Part shown: positions 7,390 to 16,461 of the stretch, piece by piece
Numbering within the stretch: position 1 is the first letter of the stretch
Layout of the letters: each line of letters starts with the position of its first letter
Source of the DNA: Syntrophomonadaceae bacterium
Lineage (GTDB): Bacteria; Bacillota; Syntrophomonadia; Syntrophomonadales; DTU052
DNA length: 64,000 bases
Direction: 5' to 3'
Assembly (NCBI GenBank): GCA_012728655.1
Contig: JAAYEQ010000025.1
Location: forward strand, 1-64,000
Made by a program: the position numbers and the translations under genes
The notes under the pieces: generated by a model
Told to the model about the DNA's origin: nothing
Seen by the model: only the letters and a program-made list of their open reading frames with translations
Databases searched by the model: none

Positions 7390-9552
7390 ATGCAAAAAAC
7401 CTGTGTCATCGAAGACCCCTGGATATCAATAGTCAACGACCTCATACGTGACGGTACTGCGATAATTGTTAAAAGTTCATTAAAAGTGCGGGATTTCATG
7501 CGTCCAAATCCTTGGACGCTCACAGTCAATGATACCCTTCAGGACAGCCTGGATATCATCATTAATCGCAGAATTGACGGCGTTCCCATCCTGGATGATG
7601 AAGGCAACCTGGTGGGACTGGTCACCAAGACCCTGGTCTTGAGAGAACTGTTCAAAGGCCGTCCACTGGACTATCCCGTAAGAAAAATAATGAGAACCAA
7701 TCCGATTGTGACCGGTCCTGACGAGGACGTTTCCACCCTCATTACCGTCAGTGTCGGCAACCTGCCGGTGGTGGACAAGGGCAGAGTGGTGGGCATTGTG
7801 ACCCTGTCCGACACCATTCGTGCTTATTTCAGTTCGGTCCTGAAATTGAGAGAGGAACTCTACACCATAATAGATTCCATGCACAACGGTCTTATCTCCG
7901 TTAATGAAGAAGGCAATATCGTATTATTCAACACTGCCGCCGAAAACCTGTTTCAAATCCCGCGGGAGCAGGCGGTAGGTAAGCCGGTTATGTCGATCGT
8001 TCCTGAAAGCAGGTTGAATGAGGTTCTGATGACCGGAAAAAAGGAATCGGGCAAACTAACTTACAACGGCCGTGTTCTCATCTCCAACCGAACCCCTTTG
8101 ATCTCAAACAATAAGGTCATCGGCGCCGTAGCGGTTATGCAAGATATTTCCGAACTGGAAATGATATCGGAGGAATTGAGTATTACCAAACGGATGAAAG
8201 ATGAATTGGATGCCATTATCGACTCTTCATACGACGGTATATACGTTACCGATGGCGAGGGAAAAACGTTACGGGTCAATGAGGCCTACTCGCGGATTAC
8301 CGGGATACCCAGCGAAAAACTGATCGGCAGAAACATCAGCGACCTGGTAGCGGAAGGGATATTAAGCCAATCAGCCATCATGGAGGTTCTGGAGCGCAAG
8401 GAACGGGTGACCATATCTCAGGAAATGAATAACGGCTCCAGCGTGCTGATTACCGGCAATCCCATCTTTGATGATTCCGGCAACATCGTACGCGTCGTTG
8501 CCAATGCAAGAGATTTCACGGAACTTAATACTCTGCGGATGCAGCTTCAGCAAGCCGAGAACCTTTCGAAGCATTTTCAGGTGGAACTTAACAAGTACAA
8601 ACTCGGTGATGAGTACGTAATCCACAGCCAGAAGATGAAAGATCTGGTAGACCTCAGCATACGCCTGGGACAGGTTGATACCACCGTTCTTATTCAAGGA
8701 GAATCGGGGGTGGGCAAAGAGGTCATCGCCAAAACCATTCACCGTCACAGCCTGCGAAGCGACAAACCCCTGATCAGCATTAACTGTGCCGCCATACCGG
8801 AAAGCCTTTTGGAATCGGAACTGTTCGGTTATGTCCCCGGGGCCTTTACCGGAGCAAAAAAAGACGGCAAAGCAGGCATTTTCGAGATCGCTCATCAGGG
8901 CACCCTGTTTCTTGATGAGATCGGAGACCTGCCCTTCCACCTGCAGAGCAAACTCCTGCGGGTAATCCAGCAGCGGGAAATAACGCGCATCGGAAGCACG
9001 ACCCCGATTAAGATCGATGTCCGTCTGATTGCAGCCACCAACCGCGATTTATGGGAGATGGTTCTGCGCAAAGAGTTCAGACGAGACCTGTTTTACCGGT
9101 TAAACGTAGTCCCCCTTTATGTTCCTCCTCTCCGGGAAAGAAAAGAGGAAATTCCGTTTTTGGCCGCCTTCTACCTGAAGAAGTTCAATGACAAGTACGG
9201 ATTCAACAAGCGGCTGCATGAGAAAGCGGTTAAGGCTCTGATCAACTACGACTGGCCGGGTAACGTGAGAGAACTGGAAAACCTCATAGAGAGGCTGGTG
9301 GTAACCTGCGCCGGTGATGTAATTACCGATGTGGGACTGCCGGTGCCCGATCCCCAGGATCTCATTACCCTAAACCTGGATCCCAGCTCATCCTTAAAAG
9401 ACGCGGTCGAGGAATTGGAGTGCCGTCTGATACAGGAGGCCATAAACCGCTGTGGTTCCACCAGAAAGGCGGCCGCCGAACTGGGAGTCAGTCAGCCGAC
9501 CATTGTCCGCAAGGCTGCCAAATATGGCATAAAGCTGAGAGATGAGAAGTAA
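7390..9552 (+). CDS. Sigma-54-dependent transcriptional activator (CBS-PAS-PAS-AAA+-HTH)
   Basis: Enhancer-binding protein that remodels sigma-54 RNA polymerase by ATP hydrolysis. Domain order: a CBS pair (about 30-145), two PAS domains (about 150-265 and 275-385), and an AAA+ domain with Walker A GESGVGKE near 437, the sigma-54-contacting GAFTGA near 484, and the DEIGD Walker B. A Fis/TyrR-type helix-turn-helix ends the protein ([20 protein letters not shown]). CBS domains usually bind adenine nucleotides, PAS domains small ligands or redox cofactors, so the protein could read energy or CoA status. Start moved from the TTG at 7309 to the ATG at 7390 ([11 protein letters not shown]), which follows GAGGGAGGG. 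The longer version would translate through the dyad operator. The nearby sigma-54 promoter and shared dyad suggest abfD as its target. Confidence 0.94.
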   Translation: MQKTCVIEDPWISIVNDLIRDGTAIIVKSSLKVRDFMRPNPWTLTVNDTLQDSLDIIINRRIDGVPILDDEGNLVGLVTKTLVLRELFKGRPLDYPVRKIMRTNPIVTGPDEDVSTLITVSVGNLPVVDKGRVVGIVTLSDTIRAYFSSVLKLREELYTIIDSMHNGLISVNEEGNIVLFNTAAENLFQIPREQAVGKPVMSIVPESRLNEVLMTGKKESGKLTYNGRVLISNRTPLISNNKVIGAVAVMQDISELEMISEELSITKRMKDELDAIIDSSYDGIYVTDGEGKTLRVNEAYSRITGIPSEKLIGRNISDLVAEGILSQSAIMEVLERKERVTISQEMNNGSSVLITGNPIFDDSGNIVRVVANARDFTELNTLRMQLQQAENLSKHFQVELNKYKLGDEYVIHSQKMKDLVDLSIRLGQVDTTVLIQGESGVGKEVIAKTIHRHSLRSDKPLISINCAAIPESLLESELFGYVPGAFTGAKKDGKAGIFEIAHQGTLFLDEIGDLPFHLQSKLLRVIQQREITRIGSTTPIKIDVRLIAATNRDLWEMVLRKEFRRDLFYRLNVVPLYVPPLRERKEEIPFLAAFYLKKFNDKYGFNKRLHEKAVKALINYDWPGNVRELENLIERLVVTCAGDVITDVGLPVPDPQDLITLNLDPSSSLKDAVEELECRLIQEAINRCGSTRKAAAELGVSQPTIVRKAAKYGIKLRDEK

Positions 9553-9582
9553 GAGCCGTTGCCGGGCCACCCCCATTTTTAA

Positions 9583-9609
9583 GCCGGGCGTGTATAGGTC
9601 GCGCCCGGC
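9583..9609. terminator. Hairpin between convergent genes
   Basis: GCCGGGCG and CGCCCGGC form a perfect eight-base-pair stem with an 11-base loop between the sigma-54 activator (plus) and the alcohol dehydrogenase (minus). It probably serves both directions. Confidence 0.6.
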
Positions 9610-9648
9610 GTATTAATAACAATTAACGATTAACAACAGGATGATTCC

Positions 9649-10665
9649 TTAGGGTTTAACCATTATCTTTACCGCATCCCCCTTGGGATCATCGAGCCTT
9701 TCAAAGGCCTTTTGCAGATCCTCGAGACCTACAATATCATCGACAAACCTGTCTGTTTTCAGGACTTTACGTGCAATGTAATCGATGGACGTGTCAAACT
9801 CGTCAGGGGAATAGCCGTATGAACCTTTAATCATGATCTCCCGCATGTTTACTCTCATGGTGTAGATGGGAACCAGATCATAGTTCACTCCGACCAAAAC
9901 CACTGTTCCCCCGTAACCGGTCGCTCCGATAGCGGATTGAACCGCCGGAGCCGGTCCCGCACATTCAAAGGTCTTGTCGAACCCGCCATCGGTTCTTGTC
10001 AGGAGCTTCTTCTGGAGTTTGGGATCACCGGCATCGAACACCTCGTCGACATCCCCAAAAGCCAGTGCCTTCTCCCGGCGAACCGGATTAAGCTCCGACA
10101 GCGCTACATAAGCCGCCCCGGAGATTCGGGCCCAGGCCGCACACAACAGTCCGATGATTCCGGCACCTACGACCAGTACCCGGTCCCCCGGTTGTACATT
10201 CCCCAGGTGAACAGCCCGTAAAGCAACTGCCGCCGGTTCCACCATCGCCCCTTCTTCCATGGTCATCCCATCGGGAAGCTTTCGCACCATAAGCGGATTG
10301 GCCAGCATATACTCGGCATAGGCTCCAGGGGTACTAATCCCGGGGGCATCGTCCATGTATTTAACACAAGCAGCATACAGCTGTCGCTTACAGTACTTGC
10401 ATTCCATGCAGGGGTTGACCGGAAGTGCGGTTACCCGGTCGCCCACCTTAAACATATCCTTTGCCGGACCCGGGTCGGCTATGGTTCCGCCAAACTCGTG
10501 CCCCATGATCAGTCCCACCGGGACTCCATTATGCCACATATGGATGTCAGAACCGCAGATACCGGTTCTTTCAACCTTGATTAATAGTTTGGAGTCGGTC
10601 GCCTGCGGCGGTTCAGTTTCGATCAGCTTCAGTTGACATTTACCCTCGATGGCTACAGCCTTCAT
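9649..10665 (-). CDS. Zinc-dependent medium-chain alcohol/polyol dehydrogenase
   Basis: 338 residues, typical of the threonine/sorbitol dehydrogenase branch. It oxidises a secondary alcohol with NAD(P). Catalytic zinc ligands fit CGSDIHMWHNG and GHEFGG. The structural-zinc set CMECKYCKRQLYAAC (four cysteines) is complete, and the Rossmann fold shows VVGAGIIGL. It is 46 bases downstream of the SDR gene on the same strand, so the two oxidoreductases probably form an operon. The substrate cannot be read; a hydroxy acid, diol or sugar alcohol linked to the neighbouring CoA pathway are options. Confidence 0.9.
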   Translation of the reverse strand: MKAVAIEGKCQLKLIETEPPQATDSKLLIKVERTGICGSDIHMWHNGVPVGLIMGHEFGGTIADPGPAKDMFKVGDRVTALPVNPCMECKYCKRQLYAACVKYMDDAPGISTPGAYAEYMLANPLMVRKLPDGMTMEEGAMVEPAAVALRAVHLGNVQPGDRVLVVGAGIIGLLCAAWARISGAAYVALSELNPVRREKALAFGDVDEVFDAGDPKLQKKLLTRTDGGFDKTFECAGPAPAVQSAIGATGYGGTVVLVGVNYDLVPIYTMRVNMREIMIKGSYGYSPDEFDTSIDYIARKVLKTDRFVDDIVGLEDLQKAFERLDDPKGDAVKIMVKP

Positions 10666-10710
10666 ATGAACAGCCTCCTATCTGCCGGTATTCGATGAGC
10701 AGCTCAGGTA

Positions 10711-11496
10711 CTACGCTATAACGGCGTGCATCCCGCCATCGATGGGTATGGAATGACCGGTAATATGGTCGGAAGCTTTGGAGCAAAGGAAAACTATTGC
10801 TCCCTTCATATCATCCGGACCCCCTACCTTGCGCAGTGGAGTCTTATCATAGAAAACCTGTTCGCCGCCAAGGTTTTCCCAGTGCCGCTCAGTCATATGG
10901 GTTGGGAACGGACCCGGAAGGATAGCATTAACATAGATGTTGTAACGACCCCACTTGACCGCCAGATCCTTGGTCAGGTTTATAACCGCAGCTTTACTGG
11001 CATTGTAAGCAACCGTATCCTGTTCCTCGGGGAAAGTCCCGCCCAAACCGGCTATGGAAGCGATATTGACTATCTTGCCGTAACCGATTTCTTTCATGCT
11101 GCGAGCACACAGCATGCTCAGGTGGAACAATCCAATTACGTTGACCTCAAAAACCCAGCGGAATCTGTCCATGGGGAAGTTCATGGAATCGGCGCCCCAA
11201 GTGACCCCGGCATTGTTAACCAGGATATCCACCTTGCCGAACTCCTTCAAGGTAAGATCTACCAGGTTTTCGATCTCCTCGCCCTTGGATACGTCACAGC
11301 GGGCTGGAATAGCCTTGATACCGTACTTAACCAACTCATTGGCGAGGGCTTCACACCGCTCCACCTTACGGGCGGCAACAACCACATTGGCGCCCGCTTC
11401 GGCTAAGGCGTGACACATCTGATTGCCAAGACCGACAGAGCCGCCGGTAACAATGGCAGTTTTCCCGGACAAATCAAACAATTCCTTCAGGTTCAC
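10711..11496 (-). CDS. Short-chain dehydrogenase/reductase (3-oxoacyl-ACP reductase-like)
   Basis: A classical NAD(P)-dependent SDR: TGGSVGLG cofactor loop, NNAG, and the YNASK catalytic Tyr/Lys. The track starts at ATG 11502, but that codon is only one base from AAGGAGG. The GTG two codons later (11496) has a seven-base spacing and gives 261 residues, so I prefer it. It probably forms an operon with the downstream zinc dehydrogenase. Both would interconvert alcohol and ketone or aldehyde; whether they act in sequence on one substrate is inference. Confidence 0.9.
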   Translation of the reverse strand: MNLKELFDLSGKTAIVTGGSVGLGNQMCHALAEAGANVVVAARKVERCEALANELVKYGIKAIPARCDVSKGEEIENLVDLTLKEFGKVDILVNNAGVTWGADSMNFPMDRFRWVFEVNVIGLFHLSMLCARSMKEIGYGKIVNIASIAGLGGTFPEEQDTVAYNASKAAVINLTKDLAVKWGRYNIYVNAILPGPFPTHMTERHWENLGGEQVFYDKTPLRKVGGPDDMKGAIVFLCSKASDHITGHSIPIDGGMHAVIA

Positions 11497-11502
11497 AAAC
11501 AT

Positions 11503-11867
11503 ACCTCCTTAAAACAGCTTCAATCTGTATCGGCGAAATTTGGTGCCCCACAATTAGACGTCTTAATATGTGGCTGACCGTGCCAAAATGGCATGTCCCC
11601 TGGCACTCAAAACTGTTTTAATTATAAGATTTCCGCGGGTTCAAAAGCAACCAAGCGCGTCATTTCTATGCAATCCCGGGAAAAATGTACCCGGGGAAAA
11701 CCTACGGTTTCACCGGGAAACACAACCCGGTATCCAGGGACAAGAACCCTGAAATACAGGGCTTGAACTGTCCTGGGCGGCCTTTCCAAGTCCGTCAAAC
11801 TAAACTATAATATTGAGGAGTTTAAACACATAAGCTCTTAACAGCGGGTGCTTCAAGGAGGATTGCC
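11503..11867. promoter_or_regulatory. Divergent intergenic region with TGGCA dyad, GC-rich repeats and a -10 element
   Basis: Between the SDR (minus) and the GT-GH130 gene (plus). It contains TGCCA-AAA-TGGCA near 11594, with a wider GTGCCA/TGGCAC pair around it. There is a run of CCCGGG-like blocks (11670-11730), then a nested stem-loop (11734-11776; CCAGGGACA with TGTCCTGG outside, CCCTG with CAGGG inside). TATAAT at 11806-11811 would serve the plus-strand gene, but its -35 is poor. A single TGTATC half-site lies near 11526. Confidence 0.4.
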
Positions 11868-14800
11868 ATGGGTAATGAAAGCTTCAGCAGCTTTGAAAAG
11901 CGCTTCAGCGAGGCCGTCCGTGAGCTAATCTCTCTCCTTGGGGGATTTGCCCACGTTGACACGGTAATCGGTATTCCATTTTACAACGAAAAGGCCACAC
12001 TGCTCGAACTGTTGCAGCTTTTGTCCGGCAACCCGGATAACCTGCCATCCCCCAACACCATGATCGCCTGTATTGGAGACCCGGCCGGCCGCGATATTGC
12101 GGAAGCCATTAAAGGATTAAACCTGCCTATTCCGCATTTTGAATACGTATTGGCGCCGGGGATCAACGGCCGGGGTGCCAGCATAAGAGCCCTGATTGAG
12201 ATCGCCAATTACCTGGAAGCAGATTTGATAGTACTGGCTGCCGACCTCAGGCGGGAACATGGTCGGGGATTTCGCCCGGATTGGGCCAAAAGGTTGGCGC
12301 AGCCTATTCAAAAAGACTATGATCTGGCTCTGGGGTGTTTTCAGCGGCATCATCTGGAGGACCCGGTAGGCAAGTTATTTACCGGACCGCTGCTCGAGGT
12401 GTTTTACGGTTGCCGGGTTACCGATCCCACCAGCGGCATTTACGCGATTAGCCACGACCTCTTGGAAAACTACTGCCAGGATATCAAACTGTGGACCGAA
12501 ATTACCAGAGGCTACGGCATAGACCCCTGGCTCATAACCAGAGCCCTGCGATGGAATAAGGCCGTCTGCGAGGTAAAGCTTGAAAGCAAACTGGCACGGC
12601 CTTCCCCGGAGAAGGTGAATCTTGTTTTCAAGGAAAACGCCTTATCACTTTTTGAGTGCATAACCCGGGACGATAAGTACTGGTCGAACCGTCCTCAAAT
12701 CCTGAAGCATCTGGATGTTTTCGGCCCGCCTTTCGTTTCTGACGTCCCTGTTAATCCGGCTTTTTCGTTCACTGACCTGGTCATGTCCTTCAAAAGCGGC
12801 TGCAATCAATACGGTAACCTGTTGGATTCCCTGCTCCCTACGGACATTGCCGAACACTTGAAAGACGAAGTTCAGTTTTATGCCAGCCGCTTTACCTTTG
12901 GCCCGCATCTGTGGGCGGCCGTGGTCAACAGTTTCCTGCTGGCGTATGCTTTTAAAAAAGAAATTCCGGTCAACGACCTTCTAATCAGCCTGACATCCCT
13001 CTTTAACGGGCGCATTGCCGGTTTTCTGGCCGAAACGACATCAAGCGCGCCCACAGCACCGGACAACCTCCCGTTTGATCAATCCTCTTTACCGTCACCG
13101 GGTGCGGTCGAGGCGGCCAAAGAAACGCAAAGAGAGGCGTTCTTTATGCTGAGCGAGGGGTTGTCCGAGGAGTGGAGGCAGGCTGCCCACGATACCCGGC
13201 CGGTCATTGTTCCGGCGCATTATATGGAATTCATTCCCGGGATTCCCATTGTACTTCCCAAAACCCTGGTCGGTCCAGGCAATGCTGCGATCTCCACCGA
13301 GGAGGTATTTAACCGGCTGCAAAACCGGTATCAAGAACGTTTCAACAAGTTTGTCCATGAAGGATTGAACGTGCCCGTCGATGCGGATTCAAGCGCACTG
13401 GTTGCCGGTGTTGCCGGCTTTATGGCCGACCTGGAACGCGTATTGGAAGAAATGCTCCCCGGTGATCTCTACACCGAAGAAGGGATCGGACAGTTTCTAG
13501 GAGGCATCTTCAGCCTCTTTTCATTCCCCCGGGTGTTCGCGGTCAACAATGATCTCCTGCGGGAGATGCTGCTTAAGTTCCCCCCGTCGAACCTGATCAT
13601 CCCCCGGGGTTATCATGACGTTCAGGAACTGGTTGACAAGATGGACCTGAGAGACGCCGTGAGCCTGGCCAGCCTGGCGGAAAACCAGCTATTCATCGAA
13701 CAGGCCCAGGAGTGGCTTCTCGATAACCTGCGCCCCGAAAACATGGAAGAAGTTGAGCTTAAACCGCTGATCCTGGGCAGTCAGGACATGCACGGCTCGT
13801 ATCAGCTGGTCGCCACCTCCAACTTCAACATACTGGTTGGCAGGATAGCAGCCAGTCCGCTCGGTAAAGGAGTAGGGGGTCAGTATCCCCGGCTCCGTTA
13901 TTGCCTGTCGGTAGTTCGCCAGGCGGCAATCTCTGCCAACTACTCGCGTTTATGGCGGATTTATGCCCGCGAACGCAGGAATCTGGGAGAAAAGATCGGC
14001 AACTCCCTGGTAGGCTGGTACCGGGCTGAGACCTTTGCGGTCAACAATATCATGGAGAATACCAATCACCGACTGCTGGTCGGGTTTTTCGAGGCGCTGA
14101 TCGATAAGTTAAAGGCTTCCGGTCAGGTCTCCGCCGCCAAAACATTGGATCTGATGGTACAATCCTACGGGCTCAGCCAGATCCTCGACGACGGTACCTT
14201 CCTCCCCTGTTCCGCCTGGACCTGGGCCAGCTACAGCTACAAGGGCGGGCAAGGGTTGCCGACGCCTCTGTCCAGCCATGTGGAGGAGAAGTGGTTTAAC
14301 CATGAGTTGCTGGAAGAGATCTTCTCCTCCCTGGGTTACGATACTGCGGTGGTCGATGAACAAGCCATTCAACTGGTGGGCGAAGGTCGTTCCAATGAAG
14401 ATCTCCTGACCGCGGTATTGGGAGCGGAGGCCGAGAATGTGGTTGCAGTATCCCAGGACACCTATCCGTTCCCCCCGGCCAAGAGCCTGGTTCGCTACCC
14501 GGGGAATCCGATATTATCCCCCATCAAGGAGCATTTCTGGGAATCGCGTTATGTTTTGAACGCCGCATCCCTGCGCATTAAGGACCGGGTTTACATTCTT
14601 TACCGAGCGTACGGAGACGACGAAATATCGCGTATAGGTCTGGCGATAACCGACGGTTATCGGGTCCTGGAGCGGCTGCCCTACCCCGTATTCACCCCGC
14701 TGGGTCCCAAGGAGAAAAAGGGGGTCGAAGATCCTCGGGTCGTGGTAATCGACGGTTACATCTATATGATGTACACGGCTTACGATGGGGTTATCGCTCA

Positions 14801-15455
14801 GGTATCAGCCGCCGCCATCTCCCTTGAGGATTTCCTCAACCGCAGGTTCGACCGGTGGGAACGGAAAGGCCTGGCCTTTGAAGACGTATGGGATAAGGAT
14901 GCGATCCTCTTTCCGGAGAAGATCAAGGGACGCTATGTCATATATCATCGAATAGAACCCGGTATCTGGGTGTCATACCTGGATGAACTCAAGTTCCCGG
15001 CGCCCCGGGGAAGACATTCCATTATCATGGGTCCCCGTTCCGGGCGCATGTGGGACTCGGTCAAGATAGGAGCCGGAACCCAGCCCCTGAAAACAGACTT
15101 TGGATGGCTCATGATTTATCACGGCGTGGATAGGGATCGGGTATATCGCTTGGGAGTCATGCTGGTTGACGCTCGTGACCCGGAACGCCTTCTCTACCGT
15201 TCCCCCAATCCCGTGCTCGCGCCCGAAACGGAATGTGAAATCGGCATTCCCGGCCAGGCCTGGGTATGCAACGTAGTCTTCACCTGCGGAGCGGTCCCGG
15301 CTGAAGATAAAGAACGACTATACGAAGATGATGAGCTCCTGGTGTACTACGGAGCCGCCGACTCCCATCTCTGCGTGGCTACCTGCAAGGTGGGGGACCT
15401 GCTCCCCGAAGAAATCAGACGCAAATACCGGGGAGCGGTTTATGAAAGCGAATAA
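11868..15455 (+). CDS. Fused glycosyltransferase and GH130-type mannoside phosphorylase/hydrolase
   Basis: 1195 residues in one uninterrupted frame, with an AAGGAGG ribosome-binding site. Residues 1-about 290 resemble GT2/GT81 transferases such as mannosylglycerate or glucosylphosphoglycerate synthases: VIGIPFYNE, GRGASIRALIEIA, LAADLRRE, DPTSGIYAIS, GYGIDPWL. Residues 300-860 are largely helical and not recognised. Residues about 870-1190 have the five-bladed propeller signature of GH130: YPGNPILSP, NAASLRI, ILYRAYGDD, GVEDPRVVV, MMYTAYDG. GH130 enzymes phosphorolyse or hydrolyse beta-mannosides. Fusion of a transferase with a phosphorylase in one chain suggests that one protein both makes and recycles a mannoside. 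It converges, with a ten-base gap, on a five-gene mannose operon. The product could be a storage mannan, a compatible solute or an envelope glycan. Confidence 0.85.
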   Translation: MGNESFSSFEKRFSEAVRELISLLGGFAHVDTVIGIPFYNEKATLLELLQLLSGNPDNLPSPNTMIACIGDPAGRDIAEAIKGLNLPIPHFEYVLAPGINGRGASIRALIEIANYLEADLIVLAADLRREHGRGFRPDWAKRLAQPIQKDYDLALGCFQRHHLEDPVGKLFTGPLLEVFYGCRVTDPTSGIYAISHDLLENYCQDIKLWTEITRGYGIDPWLITRALRWNKAVCEVKLESKLARPSPEKVNLVFKENALSLFECITRDDKYWSNRPQILKHLDVFGPPFVSDVPVNPAFSFTDLVMSFKSGCNQYGNLLDSLLPTDIAEHLKDEVQFYASRFTFGPHLWAAVVNSFLLAYAFKKEIPVNDLLISLTSLFNGRIAGFLAETTSSAPTAPDNLPFDQSSLPSPGAVEAAKETQREAFFMLSEGLSEEWRQAAHDTRPVIVPAHYMEFIPGIPIVLPKTLVGPGNAAISTEEVFNRLQNRYQERFNKFVHEGLNVPVDADSSALVAGVAGFMADLERVLEEMLPGDLYTEEGIGQFLGGIFSLFSFPRVFAVNNDLLREMLLKFPPSNLIIPRGYHDVQELVDKMDLRDAVSLASLAENQLFIEQAQEWLLDNLRPENMEEVELKPLILGSQDMHGSYQLVATSNFNILVGRIAASPLGKGVGGQYPRLRYCLSVVRQAAISANYSRLWRIYARERRNLGEKIGNSLVGWYRAETFAVNNIMENTNHRLLVGFFEALIDKLKASGQVSAAKTLDLMVQSYGLSQILDDGTFLPCSAWTWASYSYKGGQGLPTPLSSHVEEKWFNHELLEEIFSSLGYDTAVVDEQAIQLVGEGRSNEDLLTAVLGAEAENVVAVSQDTYPFPPAKSLVRYPGNPILSPIKEHFWESRYVLNAASLRIKDRVYILYRAYGDDEISRIGLAITDGYRVLERLPYPVFTPLGPKEKKGVEDPRVVVIDGYIYMMYTAYDGVIAQVSAAAISLEDFLNRRFDRWERKGLAFEDVWDKDAILFPEKIKGRYVIYHRIEPGIWVSYLDELKFPAPRGRHSIIMGPRSGRMWDSVKIGAGTQPLKTDFGWLMIYHGVDRDRVYRLGVMLVDARDPERLLYRSPNPVLAPETECEIGIPGQAWVCNVVFTCGAVPAEDKERLYEDDELLVYYGAADSHLCVATCKVGDLLPEEIRRKYRGAVYESE

Positions 15456-15465
15456 TAAGGGCAGA

Positions 15466-16461
15466 TTAGGAATGCAGCAATTGCTCGGCCAACAGCATGG
15501 TGACCAAGGCTTCGGCTCCCTGGTTGGGGTTCAATCCGTCGGGGGTTAACCCGTCATGGCAGCCCCCGGTTTCCGAATTGATCAGGGGCAAATCGTGGAT
15601 GTTTTTCCCGAGATACCACTGCCAGATCATCTCCATCATGGTTTGAAAGTCCTTTTGCCCCGTCACCATAAAAGCCTCGCGACAGGCCAGTATCATGGAG
15701 CCGGCTTCCACCGGCTGCTGGTCAAAAAGCGGTATCTTTTTCCCCTTTTCCCACCATCCTCGGTTCCCTACGGGGGCAAAATACCCCTTCGCCAGCAGGC
15801 TGTCTCCCAGAAACAGCAGCGAGTCCCGTGCTGTATCCTGTACTTTCCGGTCAAGCTTGATGCGGCAATAGGAGAAAAGGGCGTGGGGCAGTATGGCATT
15901 GCAGTAAGTCATACGCTCCTCAAACCACCTCCACCCAGGCGAATTATATAATCGGTAGAGGCGGGTCAACTGCTCGACACAGCGCTGGATTATGCCGGAT
16001 ACACGTTGTTCAGCCTCCGGCATTTCACGAGCGAGGACCGTACAACCGATCAAGACGTAAGCATTGCTGCGGGGAAATTCCAGGGCCTCAATAAACGACA
16101 GGGCATCGGTGGCCATTTCCCGGCAGGCTGCCGATACCTCCGGCAAGTCCGAGACCGCACCAAAACAAGAGGCCATAAATGCCCGGCCCTGGCTGTCCTC
16201 CGAATCCAGGTCGGTAACAAATCCCCGGTTAGGAAGCCACCAGTTGCGCCATCCCTCCCCTCGACGCCACGCCTTCCGAAGCGCCTCGCAGTAAAGGTGG
16301 GCATATTCTTCACGCTGAGAGCCCTCCATGTTCAGAGCCACCAGCAAGGCTCGAGCGGTGTCATCAGTCGTACACCCGCTGTTAATGTCGGGTTCGCCGT
16401 GGGGCGCAAACTGGATTATACCGTAGTCACACGTCAGGCGTGCCAGATGACTGTAGTTCAT
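15466..16461 (-). CDS. Alpha/alpha-barrel protein associated with mannosyltransferases
   Basis: 331 residues, soluble, no signal peptide. HLARLTCDYGIIQFA, GCTTDDTARALL and DSEDSQGRAFMA match a domain I know from glycosyltransferase and GH130 neighbourhoods in other bacteria, sometimes fused to GT4 enzymes. The repeated helical pairs fit an alpha/alpha toroid like glycoside hydrolases. Its start overlaps the GT4 stop by four bases, so the pair is translationally coupled. It is the last gene of the mannose operon. Catalytic activity is unproven; it may trim or hold the growing glycan. Confidence 0.75.
   Translation of the reverse strand: MNYSHLARLTCDYGIIQFAPHGEPDINSGCTTDDTARALLVALNMEGSQREEYAHLYCEALRKAWRRGEGWRNWWLPNRGFVTDLDSEDSQGRAFMASCFGAVSDLPEVSAACREMATDALSFIEALEFPRSNAYVLIGCTVLAREMPEAEQRVSGIIQRCVEQLTRLYRLYNSPGWRWFEERMTYCNAILPHALFSYCRIKLDRKVQDTARDSLLFLGDSLLAKGYFAPVGNRGWWEKGKKIPLFDQQPVEAGSMILACREAFMVTGQKDFQTMMEMIWQWYLGKNIHDLPLINSETGGCHDGLTPDGLNPNQGAEALVTMLLAEQLLHS

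Noticed and set aside
11521-11532. TGTATC near the SDR start as a third activator dyad
   Set aside because: Only one half-site is present; the other half matches poorly.
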